Shown piece by piece: positions 20,146-30,083 of a stretch of 64,000 nt of DNA (position 1 is its first letter; each line of letters opens with the position of its first letter). Under the pieces are notes generated by a model. The model saw nothing but the letters and a program-made list of their open reading frames with translations, did not search any database and was not told the origin of the DNA. A program made the translations under genes and the position numbers. This stretch comes from Pseudomonas sp. SCA2728.1_7 (GTDB lineage: Bacteria; Pseudomonadota; Gammaproteobacteria; Pseudomonadales; Pseudomonadaceae): positions 5,461,001 through 5,525,000 of the forward strand of contig NZ_CP073104.1 in the NCBI RefSeq assembly GCF_018138145.1, in the 5' to 3' direction.

Positions 20146-20190
20146 GAAAGCTCTAACTGACACAATCAGGTTCAACAGAACCCACAAAAC

Positions 20191-20229
20191 AAGAAGCCCC
20201 TGAATCTCTCAATTCAGGGGCTTTCGTTT
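20191..20229. terminator. Bidirectional terminator at the end of glpD
   Basis: Stem AGCCCCTGAAT / ATTCAGGGGCT with a 6-base loop, followed by TTTCGTTT on the plus strand. It lies 15 bases downstream of the glpD stop on the minus strand. Confidence 0.8.
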
Positions 20230-20243
20230 AAGCGATGTTCACA

Positions 20244-21785
20244 TCACGCCGCTTCGATCTTGCTACGGTTCTGTTCGACCTTACCCAGATACGCCGCAAG
20301 CTTCTCTTGCTCTGCCGGGGTAGTGAAAAGGCCCAGCTTGCTACGACGCCACAGAATGTCATGCGCCGTAGTCGCCCACTCTTCGCTGCACAGGTAATCC
20401 ACTTCGCGAGTGTAGAGCCCGCCGCCGAGGTGTTCGCCCATGTCGGCCAGGGTTTCCACGCCTTCAAGCATGCGCCAGGTGCGGCTGCCGTAGGTGGTGG
20501 ACCAGCGACGAGCGATCTCGGTCGGCACGAAGTCGAATTTGTCGCGAATCTGCGCGCACAAGGCCTGCGGGGTGGTCATGTCTTCGCCGCCGGGCAGGGT
20601 AGCGGTGGCTGTCCAGCTCGGGCGCATCTGGGTGAAGAACGGCAGCAACTGCGCCATCGCCGACTCGGCGAGTTTGCGGTAGGTGGTCAGCTTGCCGCCG
20701 AATACCGACAGCAGTGGCGCTTCTTCGCCGCTAGCCGACAAGGCCAGAGTGTAATCGCGGGTGACGGCCGACGGGTTGTCGGATTCGTCGTTGCACAGTG
20801 GGCGTACGCCCGAGTAGCTGTGCTGGATGTCGTCGCGGCTGATCTGCTGCTTGAAGTGCGCGTTGACCACTTTCAGCAGGTAATCGGTTTCGGCATCGGT
20901 AATCGCCACTTTCGCCGGATCACCGGTGTATTCACGGTCGGTGGTGCCGATCAGGGTGAAGTGGTTGTTCAGGTACGGAATGGTGAAAACGATGCGCTGA
21001 TCTTCGTTTTGCAGAATGTGCGCGTGATCGCCTTCGTACAGTTTCGGCACGATGATGTGGCTGCCTTGAATCAGACGGATGCCGTACGGCGATTCCATCT
21101 TCAAGTCATCACGAATGAACTTGGCGACCCACGGGCCGGCGGCGTTCACCAGCGCTTTGGCGGTGATCGAAAACAGGCTGCCGTCGGCACGTTCCAGATT
21201 CAGGTGCCACAGGCCTTTGGCGCGACGGGCGCTGACGCAGCGAGTCTGGGTGTGCACATGGGCGCCCTTTTCGCGGGCGGCCATGGCGTTCAGAACCACG
21301 AGGCGGGCGTCGTCGACCCAGCAGTCGGAGTATTCGAAGCCTTTCTTGATTTCGCTTTTCAGTGCGCTGTCGGCGCCGAACTTCAGGCTTTTCGAACCTG
21401 GCAGTTTTTCGCGCTTGCCGAGATTGTCATACAGGAACAGGCCGGCCCGGATCATCCATGCCGGGCGCAGGTGCGGACGGTGTGGCAACACGAAGCGCAT
21501 CGGCTTGACGATGTGCGGCGCCTTGGCCAGCAGCACTTCGCGTTCGGCCAGCGCTTCACGCACCAGACGGAATTCGTAATGTTCGAGGTAGCGCAGGCCG
21601 CCGTGGATCAGCTTGCTGCTGGCCGACGAGGTGTGGCTGGCCAGATCGTCTTTTTCACAAAGGAACACCGAAAGCCCGCGACCGGCGGCATCCGCTGCGA
21701 TCCCCACGCCATTGATCCCGCCGCCGATAACGGCGATGTCGTAGATCTCGGAGATTGGGGGCGTACGCAAGGTAGAGGTGGACAT
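20244..21785 (-). CDS. glpD: Aerobic glycerol-3-phosphate dehydrogenase
   Basis: A 513-residue FAD enzyme that oxidises sn-glycerol 3-phosphate to dihydroxyacetone phosphate at the inner membrane and passes electrons to quinone. Dinucleotide motif: DIAVIGGGINGVGIAADAAGRG (key G-x-G-x-x-G near residues 20-27). The SSKLIHGGLRYLEHYEF segment is diagnostic of GlpD. Length and N-terminus are normal. Last gene of the glpF-K-R-D set, with its own promoter region carrying two GlpR-like operators at 21814-21853. Confidence 0.95.
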   Translation of the reverse strand: MSTSTLRTPPISEIYDIAVIGGGINGVGIAADAAGRGLSVFLCEKDDLASHTSSASSKLIHGGLRYLEHYEFRLVREALAEREVLLAKAPHIVKPMRFVLPHRPHLRPAWMIRAGLFLYDNLGKREKLPGSKSLKFGADSALKSEIKKGFEYSDCWVDDARLVVLNAMAAREKGAHVHTQTRCVSARRAKGLWHLNLERADGSLFSITAKALVNAAGPWVAKFIRDDLKMESPYGIRLIQGSHIIVPKLYEGDHAHILQNEDQRIVFTIPYLNNHFTLIGTTDREYTGDPAKVAITDAETDYLLKVVNAHFKQQISRDDIQHSYSGVRPLCNDESDNPSAVTRDYTLALSASGEEAPLLSVFGGKLTTYRKLAESAMAQLLPFFTQMRPSWTATATLPGGEDMTTPQALCAQIRDKFDFVPTEIARRWSTTYGSRTWRMLEGVETLADMGEHLGGGLYTREVDYLCSEEWATTAHDILWRRSKLGLFTTPAEQEKLAAYLGKVEQNRSKIEAA

Positions 21786-21813
21786 CGGCTGGCCTCGGGT
21801 TCTTTTGATTTTC

Positions 21814-21853
21814 TATATTGGAAATCGAACATGAATGTTCATTTGCGAAAATG
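21814..21853. promoter_or_regulatory. Two abutting GlpR-type operators upstream of glpD
   Basis: Against the E. coli GlpR consensus WATGTTCGWTAWCGAACATW, bases 21814-21833 (TATATTGGAAATCGAACATG) match at 16 of 20 positions and 21834-21853 (AATGTTCATTTGCGAAAATG) at 15 of 20. They sit back to back 29-68 bases upstream of the glpD ATG. A weaker half-like site (TTTTCGAACATTAAA) is near 21926-21940. Confidence 0.7.
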
Positions 21854-21999
21854 GTAGCCCATAAAGACGCGCGCAGCCAGTCGCATTCGATTGAAAAAAC
21901 TCATCGAAGGGCGGCTAAAAGAAAATTTTCGAACATTAAATGCGCGCAAGGGCGCAGAAGACGTGTTGTTTGATCGATTGTTTTCGTCGGATCGCCGCC

Positions 22000-22088
22000 C
22001 GGAGCAGGCTCGCTCCCACAGTGGGTGGAAGACTCACAAATCTTGTGATTGGCTCGTATCTCTGTGGGAGCGAGCCTGCTCGCGAAGG
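22000..22088. repeat. REPIN with opposite arm order between glpR and glpD
   Basis: The first arm is truncated (GGAGCAGGCTCGCTCCCACA, 22001-22020) and the second is GTGGGAGCGAGCCTGCTCGC (22064-22083). The spacer contains TCACAAATCTTGTGA, a small inverted repeat. Confidence 0.85.
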
Positions 22089-22118
22089 CGTCAGTACAGA
22101 CAATGAAGAGAAGGGTAG

Positions 22119-22874
22119 TTAAACGACCTCCAAGCGAATCTTGTGCTGACTCAACAACTGCGCCAGCGCCGGCACCGGCTGCTGATCGGTCACCAGGCAA
22201 TCGATCAGGCTGATCGGGCCGAGGCGAATCATCGCGTTACGCCCGAACTTGCTCGAATCCGCCGCCAGAATCACCTGCCGCGCATTGGCAATGATTGCCT
22301 GCGAAACCCGCACTTCCTGATAATCAAAATCCAGCAAGCTGCCGTCTTCATCGATCCCGCTAATCCCGACCAGGGCGAAATCAACCTTGAACTGATTGAT
22401 GAAATCCACGCTCGCCTGACCGACCACACCGCCGTCACGACGCACATTGCCGCCGGTCAGCAGCACATCGAAATCATCCTTGGCACTGAGCATCGACGCC
22501 ACGTGCAGGTTGTTGGTGATGATCTTCAGGTGATTGTGATTGAGCAGGGCGCGGGCAATCGATTCGGTGGTCGTGCCGATGTTGATGAACAGCGAGGCGT
22601 GATCGGGAATCTGTGCGGCGATGGCTTCACCGATGCGTTGTTTTTCATCGCGCATCTGATCGGCGCGCATCGCATAGGCAGTGTTTTCGACGCTGGAATC
22701 ATAGGCAGCACCGCCATGGTAGCGACGCAGCAGATTGGCTTCCGCGAGCTGATTGATGTCGCGGCGGATGGTTTGCGGGGTAACAACGAACAGCGTGGCC
22801 ATTTCCTCGATGCTCACATAGCCGCGTTCGCGGACCAGTTCGAGGATTTGCTGCTGACGGGGAGGCAGATTCAT
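22119..22874 (-). CDS. glpR: GlpR, DeoR-family repressor of the glycerol regulon
   Basis: A 251-residue DeoR-type repressor. The N-terminal HTH is [24 protein letters not shown] (recognition helix about residues 28-38). The sugar-phosphate sensor domain carries [14 protein letters not shown] and [11 protein letters not shown]. It releases DNA when glycerol 3-phosphate binds (family knowledge). It sits between glpK and glpD on the same strand, the usual Pseudomonas order. Confidence 0.93.
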   Translation of the reverse strand: MNLPPRQQQILELVRERGYVSIEEMATLFVVTPQTIRRDINQLAEANLLRRYHGGAAYDSSVENTAYAMRADQMRDEKQRIGEAIAAQIPDHASLFINIGTTTESIARALLNHNHLKIITNNLHVASMLSAKDDFDVLLTGGNVRRDGGVVGQASVDFINQFKVDFALVGISGIDEDGSLLDFDYQEVRVSQAIIANARQVILAADSSKFGRNAMIRLGPISLIDCLVTDQQPVPALAQLLSQHKIRLEVV

Positions 22875-22968
22875 GGGGCTTCCTTTGGGCTGCCGTGCAA
22901 AATTTGCCCATGATGACGCAGGAATCCGCTCCCGACCAGTACATACAGATACGAGTACTCAGGTTGGC

Positions 22969-24519
<1,551 letters not shown>

Positions 24520-24548
24520 CTATTGGGCAGGAGCCGGCGCCGACTGTT

Positions 24549-25400
24549 TCAAGAAGTTCTTGGTTTGCCGTCAATGGCCGGTTCTGCATCCTTTGTAGCA
24601 GGTGTGGCGCCGGTCAGGTGACGGGCGATGAGCCCGCGATACCCGGCTGCGCCGAGGCAGGCACCGACAATCGGTGCAAAAATCGGAATCAGGAAGTACG
24701 GAATATCGCGACCGCCAGTGAAGGAAATTTCACCCCAGCCGGTAAAGAAAGTCATCAGTTTCGGACCGAAGTCACGCGCCGGGTTCATCGCAAAACCGGT
24801 CAGCGGGCCCATCGAGCTACCGATCACGGCAATCAGCAAACCGATCAGCAGCGGCGCCAGCGGACCTTTCGGCAGGCCGTTGTTGTCGTCGGTCAGCGAC
24901 ATGATCACGCCCATCAGGATCGCGGTGATAATCATCTCGACCAGGAAGGCCTGGGCGGTCGACAGCACCGGATTCGGGAAGGTTGAGAACACCGAGGCCA
25001 ACTCAAGGCTGGCGGTCGAGCCACGAACCATTTGGTGAGCTTGTTCGTAATCGAAGAACAGATTGCTGTACAGCGTGTAAACCAACAGCGCGCCGCAGAA
25101 GGCGCCAGCGATCTGGGCAAGAATGTAGAACGGCAGTTTGCGCTTTTCGAAGTCAGCGAAGATCGCCAGCGCGATGCTCACGGCCGGGTTCAGGTGCGCG
25201 CCGGAAACGCCGGCAGTGAGGTAGATCGCCATGCTCACGCCGACGCCCCAGATGATGCTGATTTCCCACAGGCCAAAGCTGGCGCCCGCGACTTTGAGCG
25301 CGGCGACACAACCGGTGCCGAAAAAGATCAGTAGGGCAGTACCCAGAAACTCGGCCATGCATTGGCTCGAGAGCGTTGGTTGCTGTAAAGCAGTTGTCAT
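24549..25400 (-). CDS. glpF: Glycerol facilitator (aquaglyceroporin)
   Basis: A 283-residue MIP-family channel with six helices and the two NPA half-helices: GAHLNPAVSIAL (about 67-78) and GFAMNPARDFGPKL (about 204-217). The Asp after the second NPA and the GlpF-like length indicate glycerol rather than water specificity. First gene of glpF-K-R-D. The C-terminal tail (TKDAEPAIDGKPRTS) is polar. Confidence 0.95.
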   Translation of the reverse strand: MTTALQQPTLSSQCMAEFLGTALLIFFGTGCVAALKVAGASFGLWEISIIWGVGVSMAIYLTAGVSGAHLNPAVSIALAIFADFEKRKLPFYILAQIAGAFCGALLVYTLYSNLFFDYEQAHQMVRGSTASLELASVFSTFPNPVLSTAQAFLVEMIITAILMGVIMSLTDDNNGLPKGPLAPLLIGLLIAVIGSSMGPLTGFAMNPARDFGPKLMTFFTGWGEISFTGGRDIPYFLIPIFAPIVGACLGAAGYRGLIARHLTGATPATKDAEPAIDGKPRTS

Positions 25401-25762
25401 TGAAAACCTCGGTTTTTGTTGTTGTCTGGCGCGCTGCCGTCAGGGCAGGGCGCGATTTTCCCCGTTCAGGAATCCCCATTCCTTTCCCGGTTTACTGCTG
25501 GGTGCTGCGATGACGATAATTCTTACATTATTCAGATTCGAAAAAATATAGACAAGAAACAAACCTGTCAAAGGTCGAAAGTGAACCATCGGTCACAATA
25601 AAACTATTCGTTGTGTGAATGATCCTCTGCCGTCGCTGCAGTGCCGTGCACTCGAAAAGTCTGTAAGCCACGGGAAACGTGGCTTGGGATAGAGCCTTTT
25701 AGTGGCTGATCACCTAGAATCCGGCACAGTGTTTTTCCGCCACTGCCGAGCCCGGAGCTGCC
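25401..25762. other. Intergenic region with the glpF promoter area
   Basis: 362 bases between divergent glpF and ybaK. The part near 25510-25590 is AT-rich and includes ATTATTCAGATTCGAAAAAA (25527-25546), which matches the GlpR consensus at only 12 of 20 positions. A perfect 8-bp hairpin (AAGCCACG, GGAAA loop, CGTGGCTT) sits at 25667-25687. No gene is supported here. Confidence 0.5.
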
Positions 25763-26233
25763 ATGACCCCTGCGTTGGACTTGTTGAAAAAAGTTCGTGC
25801 CGAACATCGCGTGCACAGTTACGAACATGACCCAAAGGCCGCGTCCTATGGGCTGGAGGCCGCAGAGAAACTGGCACTGGAGCCGGCGCAGGTGTTTAAA
25901 ACCCTGCTCGCAGCCAGTGAAAAGGGCGAGTTGCTGGTGGCGGTGGTGCCGGTCGTCGGAAGCCTCGACCTCAAAGGTCTGGCGCATGCCGCTGGTGTGA
26001 AAAAAGTCGAGATGGCCGACCCGGCAGCAGCCCAGCGTTCCACCGGTTATCTGTTGGGCGGCATCAGTCCGCTGGGGCAGAAGAAGCGCCTGCGCACCTT
26101 CATCGATAACTCGGCTCAGGGTTTTGCGACTATTTATGTCAGCGCCGGTCGGCGAGGCCTGGAGGTCGAACTGGCACCCGCCGTGCTCGCCGAGCATACC
26201 CAGGCGAAATTTGCCGATATCGGCCGCGCGTAA
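25763..26233 (+). CDS. ybaK: YbaK/EbsC-family Cys-tRNA(Pro) deacylase
   Basis: A 156-residue protein of the YbaK branch of aminoacyl-tRNA editing domains, which hydrolyse cysteine mischarged on tRNA(Pro). Typical elements are [30 protein letters not shown], with the catalytic-region lysine in QVFKTL (near residue 46), and [21 protein letters not shown], where the [10 protein letters not shown] loop is strongly conserved. Full length, cytoplasmic and monocistronic. Confidence 0.9.
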   Translation: MTPALDLLKKVRAEHRVHSYEHDPKAASYGLEAAEKLALEPAQVFKTLLAASEKGELLVAVVPVVGSLDLKGLAHAAGVKKVEMADPAAAQRSTGYLLGGISPLGQKKRLRTFIDNSAQGFATIYVSAGRRGLEVELAPAVLAEHTQAKFADIGRA

Positions 26234-26328
26234 GCGTTATCGCTGTATGTAGAAAATTGCCCGGTTCTGTCACTGGCGCTGAGCGCATCGTGGTTGCATG
26301 CTCTGGCGACTGACTTAGGGAGAAGGTT

Positions 26329-27111
26329 ATGCAGCTCGAGTTTCATCAGGTCGACGCGTTCAGTGATCGGCCGTTCAGTGGCAATCCGGCGATGATTTAC
26401 CGGTTGGATGCATGGCTCGCGGATGAGCTGATGCAGAAGATCGCTGCTGAGCACAATCTGGCGGAAACCGCGTTTTTGGTGCGTGAGGGATCGGTCTGGC
26501 ATATCCGCTGGTTTACCCCGACCACTGAAGTACCGTTGTGCGGGCACGCCACGCTGGCCAGTGCTTATGTGCTGTTCGAGATCTATAAGGAAACCGCCGA
26601 GCGTATCGACTTCACCTGTAAATCCGGCCCGCTGAGTGTCACGCGTGAAGGTGATCGGTTGTGGCTGGATTTCCCTTCGATCATGCCGTCAGAGATTGGT
26701 GTGACGCTCGATGTCGAACGAGCATTGGGCGTTGAAGCCGTTGATGTGCTCGGCTCAAACGAACTGTTTGTGGTGCTGGAGTCTGAGCAAGCCGTGCTTG
26801 ATTGCAAGCCGGACATGGTTGCACTGGCCAAGCTGCCCTGGCTGGGCGCGATTGTCACGGCGCGGGGCAATCAGCACGATTTCGTCTCGCGCTATTTTGC
26901 ACCGGCGATTGGCATTAATGAGGACCCGGTGACCGGCTCGACGCATTGCAGCCTGATCCCGTATTGGTCGAAGCGACTGGGCAAATCGAGTCTGACCGCG
27001 TGCCAGCGCTCGGCACGAGGCGGGGAGTTATTCTGCCGGTTGGAAGGTGAGCGGGTGAAGATTGGCGGCAATGCGACGCTGGTTGCGAGCGGCACCCTGA
27101 TCCTGGGTTAA
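26329..27111 (+). CDS. PhzF-family isomerase
   Basis: A 260-residue member of the PhzF fold (diaminopimelate-epimerase-like). Motifs: DAFSDRPFSGNPAMIY near the N-terminus, the catalytic-Glu segment NLAETAFL (about residue 45), the PLCGHATLASAYVL motif, and the C-terminal NEDPVTGSTHC. Family members isomerise or epimerise small acids; most, as here, lie outside any phenazine cluster, so the substrate is unknown. No other phenazine gene is present. Confidence 0.88.
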   Translation: MQLEFHQVDAFSDRPFSGNPAMIYRLDAWLADELMQKIAAEHNLAETAFLVREGSVWHIRWFTPTTEVPLCGHATLASAYVLFEIYKETAERIDFTCKSGPLSVTREGDRLWLDFPSIMPSEIGVTLDVERALGVEAVDVLGSNELFVVLESEQAVLDCKPDMVALAKLPWLGAIVTARGNQHDFVSRYFAPAIGINEDPVTGSTHCSLIPYWSKRLGKSSLTACQRSARGGELFCRLEGERVKIGGNATLVASGTLILG

Positions 27112-27120
27112 CGCAAAACC

Positions 27121-27211
27121 CTGTAGGAGTGAGCCTGCTCGCGATAGCGGTGTGTCAGTCAATATATGTGTTGATTGACACACCGCTATCGCGAGCAGGC
27201 TCACTCCTACA
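27121..27211. repeat. REPIN, GTAGGAGTGAGCC subtype
   Basis: A long, nearly perfect inverted repeat: GTAGGAGTGAGCCTGCTCGC then GATAGCGGTGTGTCA, mirrored up to 27211. It lies between the convergent PhzF-like and ABC-ATPase genes. The arm tail ATAGCGGTGTGTCAGTCA is shared with the copy at 60683. Confidence 0.92.
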
Positions 27212-27228
27212 AGGAGAATCGTGTTGGA

Positions 27229-28338
27229 TCAGAGCGCGGCGCTGTAGCGGCGGACGCCGTTTTCCACTGCCGGGATTTGTGCGGCGGTGCTGCCGGAAGC
27301 CTGGAACAAGACCAGATGCTCAGCGGCAACACGAATTCCCACTTCCGCGCCAACCTGATGATCCGCATGGCTTGGGAAGATCGATTCCAGCTGCGCCCCC
27401 GTCGGCAATTGCAGACGATACAGCGTCGACGCGCCCAGGAACGTCTTGCCGACAATCCGTGCTTTCAAGCCACTTTCCGGCGCATAAACGATGTCATCCG
27501 GGCGCAGCAGTACATCCACCGCCCCGCCAATCGGCCAGGTATAAGCCCGATTGCCACGCAGCTCACCCAGTTCTGTCTGCACCGATTCCGGGCTGCCGAG
27601 CTGGCCGCGAATAAAGTAACCCTGACCGATGAAGCTGGCCACGTACGGCGTTGCCGGTTCGTGGTAAAGGTTGTACGGCGTGTCCCATTGCTCCAGCCGA
27701 CCTTCCTTGAACACGCCAACGTGATCGCTGACGGCAAAGGCTTCCTCCTGATCGTGGGTCACCAGAATCGCACTGGTGCCACGAGCCTTGAGGATGTCGC
27801 GCACTTCATGGCTGAGCTTGCGCCGCAGTTCGCCATCGAGGTTGGAGAACGGCTCGTCGAGCAGCAGCAATTGCGGCTCCGGCGCCAATGCGCGGGCGAG
27901 GGCTACGCGCTGTTGCTGGCCGCCGGACAACTCGTGCGGGAAGCGTTTGCCGAGGTTCTTCAGGTTGACCAGTTCGAGCAGTTCTTCGGTCACGCGCTCC
28001 TTGTTCGGATGCTTGCGGATACCGAAGGCAATATTGTCGGCGACGCTCAGGTGCGGGAACAGTGCGTAATCCTGAAACACCATCCCGATCCGGCGTTTCT
28101 CCGGCGCCAGAGTGAAACCGGCGCTGGAAATGGTTTCGCCGCCGAGGGTGATCTCACCTTCATGCACCGGCTCGAAACCGGCGATGGCGCGCAGGGTGGT
28201 GGTCTTGCCGCAGCCGGACGAGCCGAGCAGGCAGCCGATGTCACCGGCGTTGAGGTGCAGATTGAGGTTCTGCACCACGCGTTGATCTTGATAACCGCAA
28301 GCGAGGTTGCGCAGGTTCAGCAGTAATTCATGGCTCAT
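27229..28338 (-). CDS. ABC transporter ATPase (iron/polyamine-uptake type), without permease genes
   Basis: A 369-residue ATPase of the FbpC/PotA class. Walker [10 protein letters not shown] (about 38-46), Q-loop [12 protein letters not shown], signature LSGGQQQR, Walker [14 protein letters not shown]-loop VTHDQEEAF, and a C-terminal TOBE-type regulatory region (from about 240). ATG 28338 (MSHELLLNL) overlaps the argF stop by four bases. No permease or binding protein is nearby, so its partners are unknown. The same argF-ATPase linkage is found in other pseudomonads as far as I recall. Confidence 0.85.
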   Translation of the reverse strand: MSHELLLNLRNLACGYQDQRVVQNLNLHLNAGDIGCLLGSSGCGKTTTLRAIAGFEPVHEGEITLGGETISSAGFTLAPEKRRIGMVFQDYALFPHLSVADNIAFGIRKHPNKERVTEELLELVNLKNLGKRFPHELSGGQQQRVALARALAPEPQLLLLDEPFSNLDGELRRKLSHEVRDILKARGTSAILVTHDQEEAFAVSDHVGVFKEGRLEQWDTPYNLYHEPATPYVASFIGQGYFIRGQLGSPESVQTELGELRGNRAYTWPIGGAVDVLLRPDDIVYAPESGLKARIVGKTFLGASTLYRLQLPTGAQLESIFPSHADHQVGAEVGIRVAAEHLVLFQASGSTAAQIPAVENGVRRYSAAL

Positions 28339-29255
28339 GCGTGGTGATATGCCGGTTCGACGAGGAACTCGAGCAGGGCCTTCTGTGCGTGGAGACGGTT
28401 TTCTGCCTGATCCCACGCGACAGAGCGCGGGTCATCAAGCAGGTCGAGGCTGATTTCTTCGCCACGGTGCGCAGGCAAGCAGTGCATGAACAGCACGTCC
28501 TCGGCAGCGAGGTCGAGCAGGGCGCGGTTGACCTGGAACGGGGCGAACAGCTTGAGGCGCTTGGCAGTTTCCTCTTCCTGACCCATCGAAGTCCAGACAT
28601 CGGTGCTCACCAGGTGCGCGCCGCGTACGGCGTCGGCAGGATCACGGACGATGGTCACACGATCGCCAGCCTTGGCGACGAACTCTGGGTTGGGCTCGTA
28701 GCCTTCCGGGCAGGCAACGCGCAACTGGAAGTCGAACTGCATCGCCGCTTCTATATAGCTGTTGCACATGTTGTTGCCGTCGCCGATCCAGGCCACGGTC
28801 TTGCCTTGGATCGAGCCACGATGCTCAAGGAACGTCTGCATGTCGGCGAGCAACTGACACGGGTGCAGGTCATCGGACAGGCCGTTGATCACGGGCACGC
28901 GGGAGTTGGCGGCGAATTCGGTCAAGGTGCTGTGGGCAAAGGTACGGATCATCACCGCATCGAGCATGCTCGACATGACAATTGCGCAGTCGCCGATCGG
29001 CTCGCCACGGCCCAGTTGGGTATCGCGGGGCGAGAGGAAGATCGCCTGGCCGCCGAGCTGGATCATGCCAGCCTCGAAGGAGATCCGGGTACGGGTCGAG
29101 GACTTCTCGAAGATCATGCCCAGCACGCGGTTTTTCAGAGGCTCGAACAGTACGCCGCGGTTACGCAGGTCCTTGAGCTCAACGCCTCGACGGATCACGC
29201 TGACCAGCTCTTCGGGCGTGCAATCCATCAGGGAGAGAAAGTGCCTTGCGCTCAT
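28335..29255 (-). CDS. argF: Ornithine carbamoyltransferase (anabolic)
   Basis: A 306-residue enzyme that forms citrulline from ornithine and carbamoyl phosphate. Carbamoyl-phosphate motif [11 protein letters not shown] (about 50-60), ornithine-side motifs [16 protein letters not shown] and [11 protein letters not shown]. The short N-terminus [11 protein letters not shown] is that of the anabolic enzyme. ATG 29255 is used; another ATG lies one codon upstream. It is followed by an overlapping ABC ATPase gene. Regulation by ArgR is suggested by the TGTCGC element at 29381. Confidence 0.93.
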   Translation of the reverse strand: MSARHFLSLMDCTPEELVSVIRRGVELKDLRNRGVLFEPLKNRVLGMIFEKSSTRTRISFEAGMIQLGGQAIFLSPRDTQLGRGEPIGDCAIVMSSMLDAVMIRTFAHSTLTEFAANSRVPVINGLSDDLHPCQLLADMQTFLEHRGSIQGKTVAWIGDGNNMCNSYIEAAMQFDFQLRVACPEGYEPNPEFVAKAGDRVTIVRDPADAVRGAHLVSTDVWTSMGQEEETAKRLKLFAPFQVNRALLDLAAEDVLFMHCLPAHRGEEISLDLLDDPRSVAWDQAENRLHAQKALLEFLVEPAYHHA

Positions 29256-29359
29256 CATTGACTACCTTTTGCTACAAACCGCAGATGCTCAAAGCCTTGT
29301 TTAGCGGAACAACGGGCGAGACCTGCGGCGTAAGCCGCACGGGGCGACGAAATAGGGGA

Positions 29360-29396
29360 AGGCGCGATATTGACACTAAATGTCGCGTTTTTCCAA
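29360..29396. promoter_or_regulatory. Candidate ArgR site upstream of argF
   Basis: TGTCGC-N8-AA is matched exactly at 29381-29396, and a degraded half-site begins 21 bases earlier (AGGCGC at 29360). The pair lies about 105-140 bases upstream of argF. The remaining gap up to 29658 shows no gene. Confidence 0.5.
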
Positions 29397-29658
29397 TAGG
29401 CTACGGTTTTTGCGGAAATCGAAGGGCGCACTGGATGTTGCAGTCGCGCATTTGAAGCCGGGTTCAGGACAGCAGCGAGTTCCTTTGTACACTGGCCTCG
29501 CGGGGCTTGGCAATGCGGCGTGGCGGGGATCGTGTCGCTTGGGTCGGTTTACGACCGTGGCGCCATGCCATCATTTGGTCGGATGCTCAGGCTGAAACAT
29601 TTGCTAAAGCAAAGTGCTGGGTTATAAATAACTTTCGAGCGACGCAGGAAGCCTCCGC

Positions 29659-29949
29659 ATGGAATCGAAAGAAAAACTGTTAATGGAATTGCTGGGCCAT
29701 ACGGCTCGCTCTCTGACCCATCTCACCGCGTCGGTCACCTCAATGTCCTTCGAACTGCTGCGCAGCGAAGACGAAGTGGTGAAGACCGCCGGTCGCCACA
29801 TGATCGATCGCATGGCGACCATCAGTGCCGGCCTCGACGAACACTGGCGATTGATCGGCGAACTCACCGGTGTGCACGTCGCCCACGAGCAGATCGAAAC
29901 CATCCAGGAAATTCAGCTGGCCGCGCCGCCGCAGTTGCCGTCGAACTGA
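29659..29949 (+). CDS. Conserved small helical protein of unknown function
   Basis: A 96-residue acidic, alpha-helical protein (MESKEKLLMELLGHTARSLT...). It has no signal peptide, membrane segment, cysteine cluster or recognisable DNA-binding motif. Function not recognised. Good Pseudomonas-like codon usage and a ribosome site (GAAGCCTCCGC is weak; GCAGGAAG lies about 10 bases upstream) support it as a gene. It precedes the molybdopterin enzyme but with a 134-base gap, so co-transcription is uncertain. Confidence 0.65.
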   Translation: MESKEKLLMELLGHTARSLTHLTASVTSMSFELLRSEDEVVKTAGRHMIDRMATISAGLDEHWRLIGELTGVHVAHEQIETIQEIQLAAPPQLPSN

Positions 29950-30083
29950 TCATGGCGGTTTATCGGCTCACCTGATAGGTGTCGATTCACAAGACGAACG
30001 TCGCTGGCGCCTGAACGGCGCCGGGGCCATAGTTTTGTTCCCGCGGGCGTGATTACCCGCCCAGAACAAGACAGAGACTGGCC

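Noticed and set aside
25667..25687. Hairpin upstream of ybaK as a terminator
   Set aside because: The 8-bp stem is perfect but neither side has a T-tract, and no transcript is known to end there.
26329..27111. Phenazine biosynthesis gene
   Set aside because: Although PhzF-like, no other phz gene is present; stand-alone PhzF-fold proteins are widespread.
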